A DNA stretch of 64,000 bases from Limanda limanda. Taxonomy: Eukaryota > Chordata > Actinopteri > Pleuronectiformes > Pleuronectidae. Of this stretch, positions 32,341 through 45,530 are shown piece by piece (within the stretch, counting starts at the first letter, position 1; each line of letters begins with the position of its first letter). The notes under the pieces were generated by a model. The model saw nothing but the letters and a program-made list of their open reading frames with translations, was not told the origin of the DNA and made no database searches. Both the position numbers and the translations under genes were made by a program. The stretch spans positions 16,745,118 to 16,809,117 of the forward strand of contig NC_083639.1 of NCBI RefSeq assembly GCF_963576545.1, given 5' to 3'.

Positions 32341-33799
32341 AGTTAGGAATAAATGATCTACAATAAGAGCACATTCCCAGGAATGACATCACTTGTTTCT
32401 TTGTGACAGGTTTTGGAATATTTTGAATTGCTAATGCTCTCTTAGGGGAGAGGGATTTGCCCTCTGCTGTGATCACATGCCCTAAAAATGAAACTCGTTC
32501 TTTTACAAACTGCAATTTTTTCAGGCTTGCTTTGTGGCCTTCTGCATCTAAATGTTTTAAGAGAGCCACAGTATCATTTTCACACTGTTCTTTAGTTGGA
32601 GCACAAATCATTAAATCGTCAACGTATTGTAACAGTGCACTTCCTGGTGTGATCTCTAATGAGCTCAAGCTGTCTTTTAATGCCTGGTTGTAAATGGTAG
32701 GTGATTCACAGTAGCCCTGACATAGGCGTGTGAAGGTGTAACTTTCTCTGTTGAACTCAAATGCAAACCAGTATTGGCTGTCTTTATCGATTTGAACGCT
32801 GAAAAATGCATTTGCCAGATCAACAACAGAGAACCATTTACTATCCGGCGGAACTTGGGAAAGGATTGTATAAGGATTTGGAACCAACGGAGCGCGCTGC
32901 TGTACTGCAGCATTGACAGCTTTCAAATCTTGAACAAATCGCCAATCGTCAGGTTGTAATTCATCGCAAACTTTCTTGACCGGAAAAATCGGAGTGCGCA
33001 CCGGTGAATCCTTGCAAGGAACAATTACACCCGCCTTCAATAGAGAGTTGAAAACTGGCGTAATACCATCGATGGCTTCCTGTCTTAGTGGATATTGAGA
33101 TTGATGTGGTCTATAGTCAGATTTTGGTTTGATGACTACAGGTTTCATGTTTCGAATTAAACCCACATCATGATTGCCTTGAGCCCAAAGTGTCTTAGGG
33201 ACATCTTTTAGAGCTGGGTGTGTTTCTGAAATGATGTTTGTGTCATTTAAATATGCATGTGCATATTGGGTGTCTGTGTGTGTGTCTGGTACCAGTTGAA
33301 CAGTTCTGAATGTGTGAACAACAGACGTAAATCGTTTTCTATACACTTTCAAAAATGGATTATACTGAACCACAGGATCTGATGTTTTTTCCCAAACGTC
33401 AGCATTGATACATGTTTTTATCCACGGTCCCAAGTCTTGCCATTCATCATTTTTGTGCTTCGACAGTGAGACATGTGGATAGGAATCAGGAACGTCAAAA
33501 AGGGAAGCAACCTCTGAATATCTGTGAAGGAACTTAGAGGGTAACTTATATTCTGCGTTAGGCAAAATTACAGAAACAGCACATCTATGTTCATTCCAGA
33601 ACATGCAACTTAGCGTTAACTTCTCTCTCAAACAACTTTCTCGAAACCATCTTTTCTCAAATCCTGGATCTTTCCCTTCGTGTATGTGTGCCATGCAGTG
33701 TAAATCTTCTGGAAACATATATGTGGTGTCTGTTCCTAGTGTGACTGAATGTGCCTTATCCACTAGATCAGTGTTGATTGAGATGAGCAGAGCTTCCAT
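32285..33799 (-). pseudogene. retroviral reverse transcriptase remnant
   Basis: A 504-codon open stretch. About 170 residues of uncertain pol N-terminal sequence are followed by an RT domain with a PVKK segment, DLANAFFSVQ, and the YVDD active site, then the FLGH segment of the thumb. It stops soon after a FLGMCSYCR segment, where the frame changes to the integrase tail. RNase H is absent. RNA-dependent DNA synthesis is the family role; this copy is not functional as a polyprotein. Confidence 0.85.
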
Positions 33800-34359
33800 T
33801 CATACGCATATAGCAGTGAATCAGCATTATACTTAATGCATGTGTAAATCTGTGGGGGATCCAGATCAGTCGTTCGGATCACTACTACTCCTGATGGGGT
33901 GGAAATTAGAGAAATGCCCATAAGACACATTACGTCTCTTCCCATCAAATTAATTGGACAACATGAGGATAGCAAAAATGAACACTTAAATTTTCCTGTG
34001 CTGCTATCACTACATATTAAGGGAGCAGTGAATTTTTCAACCACGGTGCTTCCTGAAGCGCCCACAGATCTAACAAATCGTCCACTCATTTTAGGAGGTG
34101 TTTCAAACATATTGCTCTTGATGACGGAATGTGTTGCTCCTGAATCTACAAGGAATGTAATGTCTTTCCCTAGCACTGTGAGTGTGTGCATTGGCATATG
34201 AGCATAAGCATCTGATTGATACTTAACATATGTTTCTATAAGTAATTTGTCTTTCTTTTCTAAAAAATCTTTTACTTCTGTGTTTAGTGTTTGTGTTGGT
34301 GTGGTGCATTCACCCTCTTGATGTGTGATGTGTTCCTCACAGCCTCGTTCTGTGTCCAA
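33763..34359 (-). pseudogene. retroviral aspartic protease remnant
   Basis: Contains the LVDSGATHSVI active-site motif and a downstream NLMGRD motif typical of retropepsins. It overlaps the RT block by 37 nt in another frame. The upstream gag part is missing, so it is a remnant. Confidence 0.8.
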
Positions 34360-35076
34360 AGATGCTGGTTCCTCCCTCTCCTCCGTCCCCGCCTCGGTTC
34401 AATCAGCCTTGTAAGGTTGCTGTCTGTCTGGACAATCTTGTTTCAACCTACATGTGAAATTGATGATCATTAGCACCTATAATCCTACAAATTCCCTGAC
34501 TTTGTGCAAGTATACCTATAAGAATTGATGCTGGTTTGAAGGCAAAGGGTAGTAACACCAAGTATTGATTTGATTTAGATTTTTCTTTTGTTTGCTCATT
34601 TTGCATTTTGTTAATTGATGAAAATAAACTGTTAACACTTCCATTTTTCAAAGCATTCTTAGTTTACAGCATTTTTTCACACCTGCCTAAAACTTTTGCG
34701 CAGTACTGTATAAATACATAATCAATCAAATTGTTGTTACACTGACATTCTGTGACTGTTCTTCCTTTTTCTTTTTTCTTCCTTCACCAGTATTTTGTAT
34801 TTTATTTTGATACATTTATTCGAGGGGTATTTTGTATCAAAATACATTTTGATGTATTTTTGCCCAACCCTGGCTAAGCATTACACCTACACAAACATTC
34901 ACACACAAGCAGGCAATTTATGGGAAAATACGCATGATTACTCACACAATCATACTGAAAACAAGAGCTTTGGACATGGATGGCCCCTCCTCCTGCACAG
35001 TGTGGGCGGAGTACAACTCTTACTGGAAGACTTGATCCCCACATGCCTCAGATTCCTTCCAGACTTGTTCTCAGCC

Positions 35077-35217
35077 ATGCCGGGGAAGAGGCACTTCTGT
35101 TTCCCAGGCATGCCTGTTGTGTGGAGAGTCCTCCTGTTGTGGGTTTGCATCTACATCTGCCTTCCAGCTAAGGCCCGGGGAGCTCTGCTCGTTTCCAGGA
35201 GTGATGCTCTGCCACAG
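35077..35217 (+). pseudogene. orphan first exon of an ITIH b-type gene
   Basis: 141 nt, 47 codons, ATG to a GTATTT donor; nearly identical to exon 1 of itih b (53660-53800), differing for example at codon 2 (P for S) and the last codon (Q for K). It encodes a signal peptide with a [12 protein letters not shown] core. The following b-type exons 2 and 3 are deleted (a 330-bp loss near 36392), and the rest of the b gene is cut off at the duplication junction 36582. The exon ends in phase 0, as does the intron before exon 2 of itih a2 (41808), so it might act as an alternative first exon for a2. Confidence 0.85.
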
Positions 35218-36582
35218 GTATTTAAAATAAGTTATGTGTGCAGCAACTGCTTATACAAATCTGTGATTAGTTATTTTCTATGTCAGATGATGCTTAGGTG
35301 ATGTGAGGTGAGTATATGCACAGTTTATAAAAGCATCTGTAGCTGTAAGAGCTACAGCTTTCCCATGACGAATCCCCTGGCATGCAGGAAGTGAGTTGCT
35401 TTGCAGTGCTGGCCTACTGCCACAGCCCTTTTGTTGTGACAGAAAGTAACAAATGGAAGATCTGTTTATCAGGCACGATCACCACAGCTATGCAGAAAAT
35501 CAGAGGAGTACCACAGAAAATCAAATAAAAAAGACCCAGTCATCTGCAGGAACACTTGCAGCCTAAAAAAGCATTTAACAAGTTAGAAATCATTGATGTG
35601 GGAGGCAATTTAAGACAACTTTGCTGCTTGCAGGGGATTTGACTTCTTACCTGTGGGTACAACGAAGCTTCATTGAGAAAATCTGACTAAAACAGCAGTT
35701 TTTGCATGTGCTGTTTTTGAGTTTGTTGCTGTCGATGTCAAGTTCCAGGTCTTTTAATGCACGTCATCAAACTCATGGTCCCAGATCCATGTTGAATCTT
35801 TACTGCAAGTTTCAAGATGTTTCAGCATCAGAATAGTGACCCTTCGAATGATGTGCAATTTGATTATTTTCCCTCCAAAGCTTTATTGGCCGCAATTTAA
35901 ACTTATAAAGGCTTACTACTTTGGTGCAGTCACTAAACTCATGTCTGTCTTATTAACTCTGTACCATTTCCTTATTTTTACCAGGTCAAACATTCAGACT
36001 TGATTTTAAACTCTTGTCCTGAGTTAAGTCTGATCTTCAGGAGTCGAGTCCTGAATCTAGTGCATCATAGCCCCAGCAGGAAAAGGGCACAGAGGGGCCG
36101 TCACGTCCAAATGGTTGAACTGAACTAAAGTGTGTGGAGCACCGATTTCACTCATCATCTTCCCTTTCTCTGTGTTTGTGTTTGTGTGTGACTTTTAGAT
36201 CTAAGGTTGTTTTCCCACACTTGTTATTCGTCATCTGTCTGATTCTTACTTCTCGGCATGCTGCAGCAAAGATCCCTTAACATTCGTGATAAACCTGTTT
36301 ATTTGACATTCAGCTGACATTTTGGGAAACACAGAGGAGTACGACTGATGAAGACTATCAACATCATGGACACTTGTAATTAATTTTTCTATTGACGTAA
36401 AATCGGGACAGGGGTCTGACTAACAGCAAAGCTTTTACATTTGTTCATGGATCAGATTCAAATCTGAATATGATAATTGAATAAAGATGAGGCCGTGGTC
36501 AAGATGACTGGTAGCTTCTCTCACAGTAGTGGGATTGTTTGGTATTGTTACCAGTTGCGAAATGAAGTCCACATTTCCCATC
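35218..36582. other. relic intron of the beheaded ITIH b gene
   Basis: Matches 53801-54632 and 55535-56393 of gene b. A roughly 900-bp block of gene b (54633-55534, with a MITE) and exons 2 and 3 are absent. No exon is seen in it. Confidence 0.7.
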
Positions 36583-36611
36583 ATTAAATCAACACGCCGA
36601 CCCGCACGTGG
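36583..36611. other. junction of the tandem segmental duplication
   Basis: To the left is ITIH b intron 3 sequence (ends CCACATTTCCCAT, as at 56393); to the right is mustn1 intron 2 sequence (begins CTCCCCCCTGTTACATTC, as at 10031). About 29 bp between them matches neither and looks like filler DNA. Confidence 0.8.
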
Positions 36612-38309
<1,698 letters not shown>

Positions 38310-40406
38310 AGAGTTTCCCTATATGCTGATGATCTTTTGCTTTTTATTTCTTATCCGACCGCCTCACTACCTCCCGCTCTCTCGCTGCTCAGTCAGTTTG
38401 GTAAATTTTCAGGCTATAAGTTAAACCTTAACAAAAGCGAGCTGTTTCCCATCAACAACAACGCACAAGCTTTAGACCTTACCAATTTGCCTTTTAGAAT
38501 TGAGAATAAGAAGTTTTCCTATCTAGGAATCTCAGTTACAAGAAAGCACAAAGACCTATTCCAAGACAACTTTACCATGTTATTGAATCAAACTAAACAA
38601 TTATTAGCACAGTGGTCACCCTGGTCACTATCTCTTGTCGGACGTATTAACTCTGTCAAAATGACCATTTTACCAAAATTTCTGTACCTCTTTCAGGCCT
38701 TACCTATCTTTATCCCTGGATCCTTTTTTCAACTTCTTGATTCAGTTATTTCTTCATATTTATGGCAAGGTAAACGACCATATTTGAACAAGAACCACCT
38801 TCAGAAAACCAAGGCTACCGGTGGTCTTGCTCTCCCAAATTTTCGTTTCTATTACTGGGCTGCGAACTTGCATTGTCTTGTGTTTTGGTCTTTTTACTAC
38901 AGCCGACCTGACTGCCCTGACTGGGTAGAGATGGAGCTACATTTGAATGATAATATGTCAATTTTTGCACTTCTCGGATCCCCATTCCCACTTCCCTCAC
39001 TCAGATTCATTAAAAATCCGGTGGTTAAACATTCTTCAAATTTGTGCACAATTTAGGAAATATTTTGGATTTCACAGCTTCTCTCTTCTGAGCCCCATTG
39101 CATCAAACCATCCTTTAAAACCTTCCTGCCAGGATTCTGCTTTTCGTGAATGGCACAGGAAGGGTATCATGCGCTTTAAAGACCTTTTCGGCAACAGCCT
39201 GGCATCTTTTGAGCAGCTAAGTGAAAAATTCAGTCTTCCTAACTCAAATTTCTTCAGATATCTTCAAGCAAGAAATTTTGTTGTTTCTCATTTACCTGGC
39301 TCTTTAATATCAACAGACTCGACCACTGTTGATAGAGAGTCCTCTCTGTTAATCCACTTAAAAAAAAGTTAATTTCAGTTCTGTACAACATGGTGTTGGA
39401 TCTTGGGCGTCCCTCCACAGATAGGATTAGAACAGCATGGGAGGAAGACTTGGGTCTCTCTCTATCAGAGGACACTTGGACTTCCATACTTAAACTGGTT
39501 GGCTCGACCTCCCTCTGTGCACGCCACAGTTTAATTCAGTTCAAAGTGGTGCACAGGGCTCATATCTCAAAAGCAAAACTATCATCTATGTACCCTGATA
39601 TTAGCCCACACTGTATCAAATGTGGTTTTGCTGAAGCTTCACTCACCCACATGTACTGGTCCTGTTCGAGCCTTACCAACTACTGGAGGGAAATTTTCAA
39701 TACATTCTCTCGGGTGTTAGACATCAGATTGGAACCAAGCCCATTGATTGCTCTTTTTGGGCTCATGGAGGCGGAGGTCGAGGTGCCCATAGAAAACCGA
39801 CGCACTGTATCCTTTGTCTCCCTGCTAGCTAGGCGACTGATCCTGCTCAGGTGGAGGGATGCCTCCTCCCCCACTCACGCACAATGGCTAGAAGAAATCA
39901 TGTCCTGCTTAAAATTGGAGAAGGTTAGATACTCGCTTAAGCACTCAATTGGGAGATTTCAGAAGGCGTGGGGTCCTTTTCTTAATACATTCCAGACTTT
40001 GTGAAAACCTGGCCATTAGGTGCAGCTTAACAACACTATGTACTCTTTGATTATGCTTATTTTTAGCGCAGGCTCTAGATGTGACAAAGTGCTCATACTA
40101 TTGTAGTGTAATGGCAGTGACTAAAAAGGGATTACTTTTTGTTTGAAGATTTTATTTGATATATTTTCTTTCTTTTCTGTATAATGCTGCATTTGGGTTT
40201 TTTTTCTCTGTTTTTCTTTTTTTTCTGTTGTTACCTTGTGTTTTTGTTTTTGTTTTGTCTGTTCCTGAAGTTATATTGCCCAATCCATGTCTGTCTGGAC
40301 ACATTGGTGTTGATTGTTGTAATCACGTTTACCTCCTGTCTCTGTAATGTCCATTCAGCACTGCACTTATATATACTGAAAACCCTTCAATAAACAGATT
40401 TTGATT
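38310..40406 (+). mobile_element. 5'-truncated L1-clade LINE
   Basis: About 2.1 kb. It starts inside the ORF2 reverse transcriptase just before a YADDLLLF motif and runs to a 3' tail with AATAAA (40389-40394). At its site, unit B lacks the equivalent of 12217-13506 in unit A, so about 1.3 kb of target was lost. No clear target duplication is seen. Confidence 0.85.
38315..40004 (+). pseudogene. L1 ORF2 C-terminal part, frameshifted
   Basis: First frame 38315-39056 holds RT palm YADD and the thumb and downstream FSYLGISV and LSLVGRINSVKM motifs. The frame shifts near 39000-39050, again near 39370, and continues in 39390-40004 with the cysteine-containing CIKCGFAEASLTHMYWSC segment typical of L1 ORF2 tails, ending FQTL and stop. 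Endonuclease and RT fingers are missing. Inactive. Confidence 0.85.
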
Positions 40407-41268
40407 TGAAAGAATTCAATGGGAAATTGCACAATTTTGATTCCCGTACTCTTCAATCTACTGTTGACCATGACTCACCAGATGTGCAGAGTGCATGTCC
40501 ACTGTGTTTGTTCACATGGTTCATAGTGCAGACAAAATCTGTTTGTTAAGGTTAAATCTACATTTGTCATAAATGGTCATCTGGAATATGGTGTGAGGGA
40601 TGAATGACACATTTACTGTCAAAGGCGCCTTGTATTCAAGTTATTTAATTAGCCCAGTGTAACACATGCATCTATATGCAATGTACCTGCTAGTCAAATC
40701 TAATCTTTACTTTTTTCAGTAGTTGCATTTAAAAAAAACATACAAGAGAGTCTTTCTGGTTTCAGACAGCTGCCCAGTGTTCGCTCCCACGTGGGAAACG
40801 ATGAACACACACGCATAGAATGGAGCAGCACAAGACGTTGAGTGAAAGAGTGAAAGGAAGAGGAAGAACTCATTGACCAAACGCCAGATTAAACAAACCC
40901 GACTGATATTGGTTAATGAATGAATAAATCAAGTGTTTTATTCAGAAAACATACATGCACTCATGTAAAATTCACGTAAAATAACTCCAAAAGATATTCT
41001 GACACATGCAAACCGAACATCACAGTTACTGACGAAACAAATGCTTTACAAGACAGACTGTAAATACACATATTGACCTCATATCCAACTAGACATTGAA
41101 AATGTTATTTAAGTTGAGGCTGATGTCATTATATGTAAGTTTGGTGTCAGTTCTACCAACAGTCATACACATTGCAGATTGAGCACAGACATTTCTTTCA
41201 CAACTTTAAAAGCATAAGAATTTCGAACTCAGGTCTGTTTCTGTTTGTCAATACTGCAGGGCAACACA

Positions 41269-41347
<79 letters not shown>

Positions 41348-41419
41348 CGTCCCTCCCCCTGGACAGAGGGCAGTTTCCTCAGCAGTGAAGTCAGCCTGTG
41401 TTCAGTGTTCAGTTTGGTC
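40407..41419. other. upstream region of itih a2, with (CA)n
   Basis: Matches 13507-13810 and 18725-19446 of unit A. Holds an uninterrupted (CA)n tract at about 41271-41345, longer than the one before a1, just 75 bp before the a2 start codon. No gene visible. Confidence 0.6.
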
Positions 41420-44400
41420 ATGTCTGGACTGTTGGGTGTTCGACTGCTGCTGTTGTGGGGCCTCGTCTGCCTCGGGCCGCCCAGCCTGACCCAGGGGGCC
41501 CTGGTCATCTCTGGGTACCCTGATGCGACACAGGTGACCTCACACACACATACAGACACACACACGCACAGCTTTTTGTACCATGATTTTAATTTGAAAT
41601 CGCTTTTTTGTATGATTTTATCAGTTTAGCCCCTGATTGAAGCACGTCCGATTTCCTCTCAAATATTTTGACCCAAAAATTTGTTCTTCCAAAGTTTGTA
41701 TTTTTGATCCAGTTTAGATTCATGATCGTTTTAAACCCACTTTTTCCTCTCCTCTTTATTTGTACATGTGTTTTTTGTCCAATCATGGAGCTTTATTTGT
41801 ATTTCAGGAGACGAGAGGAGCTGCCAGATCAATGCAGGTACTTGTTGGAGTCACTCACACATTATGTTCATTTTATCAAAGTTTTGCCCCTTAATAAACA
41901 ATATTTAAAAGTGTAGGGTACTGAATCATAATTGCATTAAAATGTATCATAAATTAACTTTTTTTAAATAGGTACGGTACATAGAAAATGCATGTTGTTA
42001 AGGAGCATAAAGCAGTCTCAGTTGAAATTGATGGTTTTGTACGGTCTTAAATTGGATTTTTCAAATCTAAAAATAATATAATTTCCTTTTTTTCTTTTCT
42101 TTTCCTTTGCAGAAAAGAAGTACAAATGAAGCCACGGTAATAAAATAAAAGTTTTTAAAACAGTATTAAACAAGCTTGTCTGGTATGGGCTGGACGTTGT
42201 GTGCACAGCTTTTTATAAACATTCTAAGATGCAGAGTGAAGTTAGAAAACTTTGTGTTCATCCTACCCGGCTTATCTCTGTGTTGCATTTCAGTTATTTG
42301 AGAGGTCTGTTAAACAACAGACACCTTCTTCCGACCCAAGCTCAAAACTTTTCAAAATAAAAGATTTGTATTTCAGCTCAACATTGCAGCAACCAAACAA
42401 ACATTGTGCTTTTTCGTTTGAAGACAAGTTGCTCAAGAGAACGTGATTCTATGAATGTTGTTGACACGACGAAGACCAGCACCAGTCACTGGTCAATCTC
42501 TGTCTCATCCGTTGTCGTGAAAGAAAAATAATCAAAAGTCATCAGAAAGGTCTTGCAGCGATTCTGACCCACGGTCTGACACAGTTTCTGACCACTGCTG
42601 TAGTTTATCCAAGGATGTAGAAGAAGAACTGTTCAACTCAGTCCACAGACTGAAGGCACACTGCCCCACCCCCAATGACTGCTACAGAGCACTTGTCGCC
42701 TGTTTATTCCATATTTATCAATATTGAACCCTGAACGCAAGCTTCTCATTTTCATGAGAGTTTCTGTCTTTCCATCTCATCCTTCCTTTCAGTCTCAGGT
42801 GGAGGTGTACAGTGTCACCGTGGAGTGCACGGTGACGTCTCGTTTCGCCCACACCGTCATGACCTCCAAGGCTCGGAACCAAGCAAACTCCTCGCAGGAA
42901 ATCTTCTTTGAGGTGGACCTGCCGAAGACCGCCTTCATCACCAACTTCAGCATGTCAGTACTTCCCCACTCTCATGACAACTCTCTCCACAATCCAGCAT
43001 GTTACCACATTCGGTTTACGACACAATCAATCTTCCTGTTAACTTTTACAACTGTGCTCTAAAGCTGATTTTAGCTAAAATGGCCCAGTTTATTTACTTT
43101 TCTTAAGTTGCATCATGCAAGCTCTCCATCTCTCTGTCTCTTTAAAAGGGAGATTGAAGGTCAGGTGTATGTTGGAGAGGTGAAGGAGAAAGAGAAAGCC
43201 AAGAAACAGTATGAGAAGGCTGTTTCCTCTGGACAGACTGCTGGACTGGTCAAGTGAGTCTCTGGAGATGAAGAAATACATAAACCCAGCCCTCCAAACA
43301 CTGTCTGCACATCTGCAGCTATCACTTATGTCTGTGTTTTATTTCAGGGCCTCTGGGAGAAAGATGGAGAAGTTCTCAGTGTCTGTCAACATCGCAGCCA
43401 ATAGTAGCGTGACCTTCATTCTGGCCTACGAGGAGCTCCTTCAGAGGAAAATGGGCCAGTATGAGATCTTAACTCGAGTTAAACCCAAAACCCTTGTCCA
43501 GGAGTTTCAGGTGCAACTATGCTCATGATAATATTCTACCTCATGGGGATTTAATTGATCCCGAATGAAAGTTTGTCCTCACAAGTAATGTTTGTGTCTG
43601 TTTGTGTGCGGAAACAGATTGTGACAAATATCTTTGAGCCTCAGGGCATTACGTTTGTTGATGCCCATGCAACCTTCCTTTCTAATGACCTGCTCCCCCA
43701 GGTGGACAAAACGGTCACAGACAAAAAGGTGCGTGGCACAGTAACCCTTCAGAATTAAAAACAATTCAGGTTTCACTTCCTTGGCTTCACATGCACCAGC
43801 ATTTCTGGCCCAAGAATAATAAAAAACAAGCTGAGCTCAGTGTGTTTATTCCTTTATCAGGCACGCATCTCGTTCTCACCAACTGTGGAGCAGCAGAGAA
43901 AGTGTCCAGGTTGCGATGGAACACTCATTGATGGAGATTTTGTCATCAAATATGACGTAAACCGAGCAGAGGGCTTTGGAGACATTCAGGTCAGCTGTCA
44001 CTTAACTCAGTATCTGCTGCACAATCTCAAAAAATATTTGTTTCATTCCTTCATGTAAATCATGATCATCTTCCCCTCAGATTGTGAATGGATACTTTGT
44101 GCACTTCTTCGCTCCACCTGACCTGCCCAGACTCCCAAAGAATGTGGTGTTTGTGATCGACAGGAGCGGATCGATGAGTGGGAGAAAGATGGAACAAGTG
44201 AGAGGCCTTTTAAATGATATGTTGATGAAGTTCTGATATATTGCAAGCACATGCACACACTGTGACCTCTGACCTTGTACTCCTTTGTAGACACGACAGG
44301 CAATGCTTGAAATCCTCAAAGACCTCCACGAGGAGGACCACTTTGCCCTGATCCCGTTTGACCACAGTATAACTCCCTGGTTGCCCTCACTTAGCAAAGC

Positions 44401-45459
44401 TACTGAGGAAAATGTGAATGATGCCAGGAGCTACGTGAGGCTCATGCAAGACAATGGAGGTTGAGAGAAGAACAAGTGGCACTTTTGTCCAAATTTGACC
44501 AAATGTCTTCTTTATTTCTTCAATGATAGAAATGTATCCTGATACTAGACACGTGACTGTTTGAGTTTTTCTTCTAGGGACCAATATCAATGATGCAGTG
44601 TTGAGAGGTGTGACAATGCTGGGCAAAGACAGGGAGGAGAAGAAGCTCCCTGAAAGGAGTAGTGATATGATTATTTTAATGACTGATGGAATGCCAAATT
44701 CTGGTGAGCATGTTGAGTCTGCAAATCCTGTTGGATGTATTTGATCAATGTACTTTGGGTTTAGCATTGAAACTGTGGATTTTGTATCTCTTGCTTTGAA
44801 GGCAGGGGTGGACTGGCCATCTGGCATACCGGGCATAATCCCGGTGGGCCGTTGACCCAATGTGGGCCGGTCTGGTCCGCTATGTTGTTGTTTTGTTTTT
44901 TTTCTCTTCTTCCTCTCTAAATGCCCTCCAATTGGGCCGGCCAATTGGCTACAGAGGGCTAGCAGTGTGTTGCCAGCATCGACACATATTATTGGTCTAT
45001 TGTTTGTCATTGTCAATCAATCATGGGCTGACAGGCTCAGAGAGCCCTGACAGTGCTGTCAATCACAACACAAACCGGGGGCGGGGGGGGCGGGACCTCA
45101 TAGCATTGGCGGGGGGAGTCGCGGGACGGGCTGCTGCTGAGACAGAAACTTAACTTAATGGATAATAAGAGTAAAAAAACGCCCGGGTGGCGCTGAGAAG
45201 CATCGGGAAAAAAAGCTGAAGTCTCTGGAGGTGGAGGCTGCTAAATGTGCCAAACTGACGGACCTATGTGGTGCCGGGTTCACCAGCCCAGCAGCAGCAG
45301 GTGCGCCGGGAGACGAGCGAGGAGGACTCGACAATGATGAGCGAGTGGAGGCAGACATGTGAGCGCGCATTTTCAATTTTCAATACATTCTCCAAACTGG
45401 CTCGTTACTTGAGCAGCGGAGGTTGGCGTCGCACGCCTCTACCCACGGCGCACCCCCCC

Positions 45460-45530
<71 letters not shown>

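Larger units (their letters stand above)
30780..34437 (-). mobile_element. truncated endogenous retrovirus, minus strand
   Basis: Order on the minus strand: short leader, protease (34359-33763), reverse transcriptase (33799-32285), integrase tail (32340-31945), unassigned 31944-31260, polypurine tract, 3' LTR. The 5' LTR, gag, RNase H, the integrase core and any recognisable env are missing, and the remaining frames do not line up. The protease/RT/integrase features resemble gamma- or epsilonretrovirus-like fish elements. It is an old, defective copy with no coding competence. Confidence 0.82.
29262..34708 (-). mobile_element. Tc1-like transposon, broken, with retrovirus inserted
   Basis: Tc1 parts are 29262-30779 and about 34438-34708. 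The right inverted end (CAGTACTGCGCAAAAG read on the minus strand) abuts a TA at 34709. Inner repeats match in opposite orientation (CATCAATTAACAAAATGC at 29261 and its reverse near 34607). The left outer 70-80 bp are missing. Without the retrovirus the element would be about 1.8 kb, a normal size for a Tc1 element. Confidence 0.85.
29086..34872. mobile_element. hAT-type element interrupted by Tc1 and a retrovirus
   Basis: Ends CAGAGATGGGCAGTATTT on the left and, reversed from the right, CAGGGTTGGGCAAAAATAC, with an exact 8-bp target duplication GCTAAGCA at 29078-29085 and 34873-34880. The empty site is present once in unit B at 53456-53463. The element itself is only about 340 bp (29086-29261 and 34709-34872), rich in AAATAC words; the rest is nested Tc1 and retroviral DNA. 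A short non-autonomous hAT. Confidence 0.88.
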
